Of a stretch of DNA of 64,000 nt, positions 59,255 through 64,000 are shown one piece after another. The notes under the pieces are model-generated. The model searched no databases. It was not told the DNA's origin and saw nothing but the letters and a program-made list of their open reading frames with translations. The stretch covers positions 1 to 64,000 of the forward strand of contig NZ_QPKJ02000001.1 of NCBI RefSeq assembly GCF_003344625.1, in the 5' to 3' direction. The position numbers and the translations under genes are program-made. The stretch comes from Solirubrobacter deserti (GTDB lineage Bacteria > Actinomycetota > Thermoleophilia > Solirubrobacterales > Solirubrobacteraceae). Within the stretch, counting starts at the first letter, position 1. Every line of letters begins with the position of its first letter.

Positions 59255-61186
59255 CTACGCGCCGGCGGTGCGGCGGTCGCGCTCGGCGCGGAATGCCGCG
59301 ATCGCGGCGCCGGCCCCCGCGGCGGGCCCCGGGACCCACAGCCGGCGGCGCGGCGTGGCGACGGGCTCCTCCTCGAGCTGCGGCTCGACCGGGTCGGGCA
59401 GCGGCGCCAGGTTCGGGCGGCGCGCGGCGACCGTCGAGCCCTCCATCGCCGCGGCGATCTCGAGGTGGTCGATGTCACCCGCGGCCAGCAGGGCCTGCGT
59501 GAGGCGCTCGAGCTGCTCGCGGTGCTCCTCGACCAGCGCGATGGCGTCGCGGTAGGCGTCCTCGACGATGCGGCGGACCTCGCTGTCGGCGGTCGCCATC
59601 GACGCGTCCGAGCGCACGCCGACGACCTGGCCGACGGCGGCCGACAGGCCGTACTCCTCGACGGCGCTGCGCGCGATCGAGTTGGCCTTCTCGAGGTCGT
59701 TCGCCGCGCCCGACGAGACCGTCCCGTTGATCACGTGCTCGGCGGCGCGGCCACCGAGGATGTAGATCAGCTGCTCGTGGATGTGCTGGGCGGTGTGCAG
59801 GGCGCGGTCGGAGCGGCCGATCACGGCGAAGCCGGCGGCGCGGCCGCGCGGGTTGATCGTCGCGTGCAGGGTCTTGTCGACCGTCGGGCACAGCTCGGCG
59901 CACAGCACGTGGCCGGCCTCGTGGTAGGCGACGGTCTCGCGCTCGCCGGCGGCCAGCATCGCGGACGCCTTGCGCGGCCCGGCGACGACGCGCAGGAAGC
60001 CTTCGAAGAGGTCCTCGTGGGTGATCGAGCCGCGCTCGGCGCGGGCGGCCATGATCGCGCCCTCGTTGAGCATCTCGGCCAGCTCGGCGCCGGACGCGCC
60101 CGCGGTGACCTTCGCCAGCAGCGGCAGGTCGACGTCCTCGGCCAGCGGCTTGCCCTTGGCGTGCACGCCGAGGATCGCCAGGCGGCCGTCTTCGGAGGGC
60201 GACGAAACGTGGATGTGGCGGGAGAATCGGCCCGGGCGCAGCAGCGCCGGGTCGAGGGTGTCCAGGCGGTTGGTGGCGGCGATGACCAGCAGCCGCTCGT
60301 TGCCGGTGAAACCGTCCATCTCCACCAGCAGCTGGTTGAGGGTCTGGTCGGCCTCGCGATTGCTCTGGCCGCCGTCGGCGCCGCCGCCGCGCTTGGCGCC
60401 GATCGCGTCGACCTCGTCGATGAAGATGATCGCGGGGGAGCTCTCGCGGGCCTTGGCGAACAGGTCACGCACGCGGCTCGCGCCCACGCCGACGTACATC
60501 TCGACGAAGTCCGAACCCGACATGGCGTAGAACGCCGCGCCCGCCTCGCCCGCGACGGCCTTGGCCAGCAGCGTCTTGCCCGTGCCGGGAGGCCCGTAGA
60601 GCATCAGGCCGCTCGGCATCTTCGCGCCGAGCCGGCGGTAGGCCTCGGGGCGGGAGAGGAACTCGACCAGCTCGGCCGCCTCGAACACGGCCTCGTCGCA
60701 GCCCGCGACGTCGGCGAAGCGCACGCTCGGCAGCGCGCCCTGCTGCTCGGCCTTCTTGGTGTGGGTGTTCATGGCGCCCGCGGCCTTGGCCTGCGCGCGC
60801 TGCAGGTACAACACGAGCCCGACGACGAGCAACAGGGCCACGATCAGCACGAGCGCGCTCCACGGGAAGCTCCCGCGGGAGCTCACGGACACCTGCGCGC
60901 CGGCGCTCGAGAGCCGCTCGGCGAGGCCCTCGTCGGTCGGGGAGTAGCCGACGACATGCCGCTTGCCGTCCTTGAGCTCGACCTCGACCTTGCCCAGCAC
61001 CGGCTTGAGCGTCGCGGTCTTGACCTCGCGCTCCTGGACCGACCTGCGCAGGTCCGAATAGGTGTACGGCTTCGGCGCGGTGGCGGGGCCCTTGGTGAGC
61101 GAGGCGATGCCGAACACCAGCGCCAGCAGCGCGAACCCGAGGACGACGGCGAGCACGACCGGGTTCCGACGGAGCTTGGAGGGCAT
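59255..61186 (-). CDS. ftsH: FtsH-type membrane AAA+ metalloprotease
   Basis: A 643-residue protease from the ATG at 61186 (MPSKLRRNPVVLAVVL). Two membrane segments flank a small exterior domain (about residues 11-30 and 108-128). The AAA domain has Walker A GPPGTGKTLLAK (about 197), Walker B IIFIDEVDAIGAKR and the second region of homology LLRPGRFSRHIHVS. The zinc motif HEAGH (about 421) and the third ligand Asp in GAANDLEKAN (about 495) are intact. The C-terminal tail is Pro/Arg-rich. It should degrade membrane and regulatory proteins. Actinobacteria often carry more than one copy, so this may not be the housekeeping enzyme. Confidence 0.93.
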   Translation of the reverse strand: MPSKLRRNPVVLAVVLGFALLALVFGIASLTKGPATAPKPYTYSDLRRSVQEREVKTATLKPVLGKVEVELKDGKRHVVGYSPTDEGLAERLSSAGAQVSVSSRGSFPWSALVLIVALLLVVGLVLYLQRAQAKAAGAMNTHTKKAEQQGALPSVRFADVAGCDEAVFEAAELVEFLSRPEAYRRLGAKMPSGLMLYGPPGTGKTLLAKAVAGEAGAAFYAMSGSDFVEMYVGVGASRVRDLFAKARESSPAIIFIDEVDAIGAKRGGGADGGQSNREADQTLNQLLVEMDGFTGNERLLVIAATNRLDTLDPALLRPGRFSRHIHVSSPSEDGRLAILGVHAKGKPLAEDVDLPLLAKVTAGASGAELAEMLNEGAIMAARAERGSITHEDLFEGFLRVVAGPRKASAMLAAGERETVAYHEAGHVLCAELCPTVDKTLHATINPRGRAAGFAVIGRSDRALHTAQHIHEQLIYILGGRAAEHVINGTVSSGAANDLEKANSIARSAVEEYGLSAAVGQVVGVRSDASMATADSEVRRIVEDAYRDAIALVEEHREQLERLTQALLAAGDIDHLEIAAAMEGSTVAARRPNLAPLPDPVEPQLEEEPVATPRRRLWVPGPAAGAGAAIAAFRAERDRRTAGA

Positions 61187-61251
61187 GACCCCATGGTCGG
61201 GCGTCCGAGCGGGAAGCTTGAGGGTGCCGCCCCCCAAACGGTTAGTTCGGA

Positions 61252-62055
61252 TCACCGCCGCGTCAGGGAATCGACCGCCAGGCGCGCGATGCGTCCGAGC
61301 AGCGCGTCGTCACCCGGCGCGGGGGGCGTTCCCTCGGGCGTGCGCACGCAGACGGCGACCGCGTGCCGGTGCCCGTCGCGCTCCACGACCCCGATGTCGT
61401 TTCGCAGCCCGGGCAGCGTGCCGCTCTTGGTCGCGACGCGCCAGCCCGGCTCGAGGAACCCGGCCGCGATCCGGGGCCGCAGCGCCTGCCGGTGCAGCAG
61501 CGCTCTCAGCTGCGCGCACGCGTCGGCGCTCGCGGCCTCGTCGCTCCAGACGAGGGCGAGGAGCCGCGTGAGGTCGCGCGGGGTGGCACGGCTGACGGGC
61601 CGCTCCGCCTCGCCGGCGATCGCGGCGAACAGGTCGCGGCAGCAGCCGTGCAGGGACGTGGCGCGCAGGCCGAGCGGCGCCAGCGGTTCGCGCAGCGCGG
61701 GCTCTCCACCGAGGGCGTCGAACAGCGCGTCGGCGGCGGCGACGTCGGAGACGGTGAGCGAGAGCACGGCCAGGTCGCGCAGGGAGATCTCGACCGGGTC
61801 GGACAGCATCGCCAGCCCCGGAGAACCCGGCGTGCGCTCGGCGCCCACGCGCACCCGCTCGGTCAGGTCGCGTCCGGCGTCGCCGGCGCGCAGGAGCGCC
61901 AGCACGAGGTGCACCTTGAACACGGACGACAGCACGACCGGCTCGTCGGCGCCGATCGCGACCTCGCGCGACGGGTCGTCGAGATCGAGGACGTGGACCT
62001 GGCCTTCGGCCCCGGCCGCCGCGAGCACGGACGCGATCGTGCGCTCGACGCTCAT
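61252..62055 (-). CDS. Class A beta-lactamase-like serine hydrolase
   Basis: A 267-residue protein with class A landmarks: SxxK in VLSSVFKVHLVLALL, SDV (for SDN) in LTVSDVAAADALFDALG, and KSG in VATKSGTLPG. The Glu-166 element (ExxLN) of true class A enzymes is not visible; the omega-loop region is short (HGCCRDLFAAIAGEAERP). No signal peptide is seen, so it would be cytoplasmic unless the start is wrong. It lies directly downstream of the LysR gene (overlap 4 bases). It may be a penicillin-binding-like esterase rather than an effective beta-lactamase. Confidence 0.8.
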   Translation of the reverse strand: MSVERTIASVLAAAGAEGQVHVLDLDDPSREVAIGADEPVVLSSVFKVHLVLALLRAGDAGRDLTERVRVGAERTPGSPGLAMLSDPVEISLRDLAVLSLTVSDVAAADALFDALGGEPALREPLAPLGLRATSLHGCCRDLFAAIAGEAERPVSRATPRDLTRLLALVWSDEAASADACAQLRALLHRQALRPRIAAGFLEPGWRVATKSGTLPGLRNDIGVVERDGHRHAVAVCVRTPEGTPPAPGDDALLGRIARLAVDSLTRR

Positions 62056-62978
62056 CCCAGCAACCCCTCCGGCGGCGGGTCCTCACGGCGCGCGGGTGGG
62101 ATCCAGCCGCCCGTGCCGACGAGCGCCGCGCGCGCGGCGCGCGTGAACTCGGCCGCGCCCGGCAGGTCGGGATCGGCGAGCAGGACGGAACAGCGCGCGG
62201 TGAGCGGCGCCGCCAGCGGTCGCCAGCGCAGGCCGGCGGCCTCGACGGGCGGGCGCTCGGTGAGCAGGACGGCGTCGCCGGCGAGCACGAGCGCGCGCGC
62301 CCACTCGGCGTCCGGGGCCGGCGTCGTCTGCGCCGGCGACCACCCGTGCGCGGCCAGCCCGGCGAGCAGGTCCTCCGTGCCCGCGGCGTCGACCGGCCGC
62401 ACGAGGGTCCGGAGCTCGAGCTCGGGCGGTGCGATGTCGGCCTGTGCTGCGAGCGGATCGTCCGCGCGCAGGAGCGCCCCGAGCCGCGCGGTGAGCGTGA
62501 GCGCAACCCCGCCGGTGAGCAGCGGTGCCGGCTGGCGCACGAGCGCCGCGTCCAGGTCGCCGGCGGCGAGCTCGCGCCGCACCTCGGCCGGGCCGCGCGG
62601 AGCGATCTCGAGGGTCACCGACGTGGCGCCCCGGAACGCGCGGTGGAGCGCGGCGACGATCTCCGCCGGAAAGTCCGGCGCGACGGCGGCGCGCAACGCG
62701 GGTCGCTCGGCCTCCGCGACGGCCTCGGCCACCAGGACGCCGAGACCGTCCGCGCGAGCGAGCAGGGCCCTGGCCTCCGGGAGCAGCGCGCGGCCGGCCG
62801 GCGTCAACGCGACGCGCCGGCTCGTGCGGTCCAGCAGGCGCGCGCCGAGCGCGGTCTCCAACGCGCGCACGCGCTGGGACAGGGGCGGTTGCGCCATGTG
62901 CAGGCGCGCCGCCGCCCGGCCGAAGTGCAGTTCCTCGGCGACCGCGACGAAGCAGCGGAGGTGACGCACGAGGTCCAT
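62052..62978 (-). CDS. LysR-family transcriptional regulator
   Basis: A 308-residue regulator with an N-terminal helix-turn-helix (LHFGRAAARLHMAQPPLSQRVRALE, given in part as the recognition segment) and a periplasmic-binding-fold effector domain (LGARLLDRTSRRVALTPAGRAL marks the linker). It lies between a class D beta-lactamase (divergent) and a class A-like hydrolase (same strand), the layout in which AmpR-type LysR proteins control beta-lactamase genes. Effector unknown. Confidence 0.92.
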   Translation of the reverse strand: MDLVRHLRCFVAVAEELHFGRAAARLHMAQPPLSQRVRALETALGARLLDRTSRRVALTPAGRALLPEARALLARADGLGVLVAEAVAEAERPALRAAVAPDFPAEIVAALHRAFRGATSVTLEIAPRGPAEVRRELAAGDLDAALVRQPAPLLTGGVALTLTARLGALLRADDPLAAQADIAPPELELRTLVRPVDAAGTEDLLAGLAAHGWSPAQTTPAPDAEWARALVLAGDAVLLTERPPVEAAGLRWRPLAAPLTARCSVLLADPDLPGAAEFTRAARAALVGTGGWIPPARREDPPPEGLLG

Positions 62979-62993
62979 CGAGACTCAAACGCT

Positions 62994-63018
62994 ATCGATC
63001 ACCGATACCGAAATCGAT
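62994..63018. promoter_or_regulatory. Candidate LysR operator between divergent regulator and beta-lactamase
   Basis: Two palindromic ATCGAT hexamers (62994-62999 and 63013-63018) are 19 bases apart in the 98-base divergent gap, flanking an ACCGATACCGAA stretch. Spacing and position suit a LysR-type regulatory site near its own gene. It is the only notable repeat in the gap. Confidence 0.35.
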
Positions 63019-63076
63019 CTTGGTGCGGTACGAACTTGGTGTTGCCGATCACGGGACCCGCTGATGGGGTGCGGCG

Positions 63077-63886
63077 ATGCATCGAGTTGTCCTGCTTCTG
63101 GCGGTGCTGCTGGCGTTCGCCTCGCCCGCCGCCGCCCACACCGACCTCGAACGCCACTTCCGCGAAGCCGGGACCACCGGCACGATGGTCGTCGAGCGCT
63201 CCGGCCCGCAGCCGCGCACGTGGATCGTCGGCGGCGCGCGCAGTGCGCAGCGCTTCATCCCGTCTTCGACGTTCAAGATCCCGAACGCCCTGCTCGCCGT
63301 CGACCTGCGGGTCGCGTCCGGTGCCGACCAGCCCTACCCGGGGCCGAACCCGAACTTCGAGGTCGACGGCGCGCCGTTCCTCCCGGCCGCCTGCGAAGGC
63401 GACCTGACGCTCGCCACCGCGCTGATGAACTCGTGCATCCCGATCTTCCAGCGCATCGCCCGCCGGATCGGCCTGCCCGCGTACCGCCGCGCGGTCGACC
63501 GCTTCCACTACGGCAACGAGGACCTGCGCGGCGCGGTCGAGGACCGCTTCTGGCTCGACGGACCGCTCGCCATCTCCGCCCGCGAGCAGGTCCGGTTCCT
63601 GCAGAGGCTGCAACGCGAGTCGCTGCCCGTCTCCCGCCACGCGCTGCGCGACGTGCGCGAGATGCTCGTCCTCCAGCGCGACCGCTGCGCAACCCTGCGC
63701 GGCAAGACCGGTTATGTCTTCACGACCGCGCCGCGCGTGGGCTGGTGGGTCGGTTGGGTCGAGCGCGGACCGAGGACATGGACGTTCGCGCTCAACCTCG
63801 ATATCACGCGCCCCGATCACGCTGCCGCGCGCGTGACGATCGGCAAGGCGATCCTGCACGAGCTCGGAGCCAAGACCACATGCTGA
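63077..63886 (+). CDS. Class D (OXA-type) beta-lactamase
   Basis: A 269-residue secreted protein with a signal peptide (MHRVVLLLAVLLAFASPAAA, cleavage near residue 20). The class D motifs are all present: STFK (residues 64-67, PSSTFKIPNALLAVD), SxV-like SCI in NSCIPIFQRIARRIGLP, YGN in HYGNEDL, the FWLDGPLAISAREQVRFL block and KTG in RGKTGYVF, then GWWVGWVE. In this family the STFK Lys is carboxylated and acts as the base. It should hydrolyse beta-lactams outside the membrane. It is divergent from a LysR gene, which may induce it. Confidence 0.93.
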   Translation: MHRVVLLLAVLLAFASPAAAHTDLERHFREAGTTGTMVVERSGPQPRTWIVGGARSAQRFIPSSTFKIPNALLAVDLRVASGADQPYPGPNPNFEVDGAPFLPAACEGDLTLATALMNSCIPIFQRIARRIGLPAYRRAVDRFHYGNEDLRGAVEDRFWLDGPLAISAREQVRFLQRLQRESLPVSRHALRDVREMLVLQRDRCATLRGKTGYVFTTAPRVGWWVGWVERGPRTWTFALNLDITRPDHAAARVTIGKAILHELGAKTTC

Positions 63887-64000
63887 GACGGACCCTTGTG
63901 ACCACCTTCGTCCTGGCGGCCATCGCGGCTCCCGCGCAGGCGGCGCCGCTCTCGCGCACCGACAAGGCGCAGGTCGAGCGCCTCGCGCGCTCGCTCGGCG
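63880..64000 (+). CDS. Secreted protein, partial (N-terminus only)
   Basis: An open frame starts at the ATG at 63880, overlapping the end of the beta-lactamase gene, and runs off the window. The first 40 residues are MLRRTLVTTFVLAAIAAPAQ, then AAPLSRTDKAQVERLARSLG. This is a clear signal peptide (cleavage after AQA) followed by a helical, charged mature start. The rest is not in the window, so no function can be given. Confidence 0.8.
   Translation, partial: MLRRTLVTTFVLAAIAAPAQAAPLSRTDKAQVERLARSLG

Noticed and set aside
1..64000. Horizontal transfer islands, integrases, insertion sequences, tRNA genes.
   Set aside because: I looked for transposase or integrase motifs, tRNA-like cloverleafs and AT-rich islands and found none that I could support. 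Composition is even across the window.

Overview
The window is very GC-rich (roughly 70% or more by eye), densely packed, and full of ATGA/GTGA start-stop overlaps and GTG starts. It has F420/FMN luciferase-type oxidoreductases, an actinobacterial-style encapsulin, a Spo0M homologue and very large secreted proteins with TolB-like propellers and repeated Cys-containing Ig-like modules. Together these suggest a high-GC actinobacterium, most likely the Thermoleophilia/Solirubrobacter group; this placement is inference, since no rRNA or other taxonomic marker gene is present. I saw no tRNA, rRNA, CRISPR array, insertion sequence or prophage.

Layout. 1-7920: a sugar or glycoside uptake and degradation operon on the minus strand (dehydrogenase, lipoprotein binding protein, two permeases, GH63-like glycosidase, and an ATPase cut by the window edge). 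It is divergent from a ROK repressor and a TIM-barrel isomerase, with an inverted repeat between the two units. 7917-15656: an ECF sigma factor with its probable anti-sigma partner, an LLM oxidoreductase, a first giant secreted protein (10975-13818), a SnoaL-like protein, a VOC ring-cleaving dioxygenase and a CAP-domain protein. 15737-20781: a degenerate type III glutamine synthetase-like protein with an elaborate upstream region, next to a NarL-type regulator, a stand-alone receiver and a four-PAS histidine kinase. 20803-21385: a frameshifted WXG100-like remnant.

21435-33654: a large catabolic island. One arm (minus strand) encodes a FadR-type regulator, an FAH-fold hydrolase, a molybdenum hydroxylase (FAD, 2Fe-2S and a split large subunit), MoxR and VWA maturation proteins, an amidohydrolase, XdhC and an ABM monooxygenase. 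The other arm (plus strand) is a polar amino-acid-type ABC transporter. Together they look like import, hydroxylation and hydrolytic opening of a small polar, possibly heterocyclic, compound.

33749-50820: a block of secreted proteins. A minus-strand operon of four (2049, 1010, 1091 and 1090 aa) converges at a strong hairpin on a plus-strand propeller-like protein. Three of the four, plus the protein at 10975-13818, form a paralogous family with a shared central core and C-terminal module that I do not recognise as any named domain. 50944-52133: an encapsulin nanocompartment with its EncFtn-type ferritin cargo, followed by a convergent putative papain-like effector.

52945-64000: release factor 3, an alpha/beta hydrolase divergent from an HxlR regulator and an LLM/FAD-oxidase fusion, a small basic protein, Spo0M, an FtsH-type protease, and a locus with a LysR regulator between a class A-like serine hydrolase and an intact class D beta-lactamase. 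The window ends inside another secreted protein.
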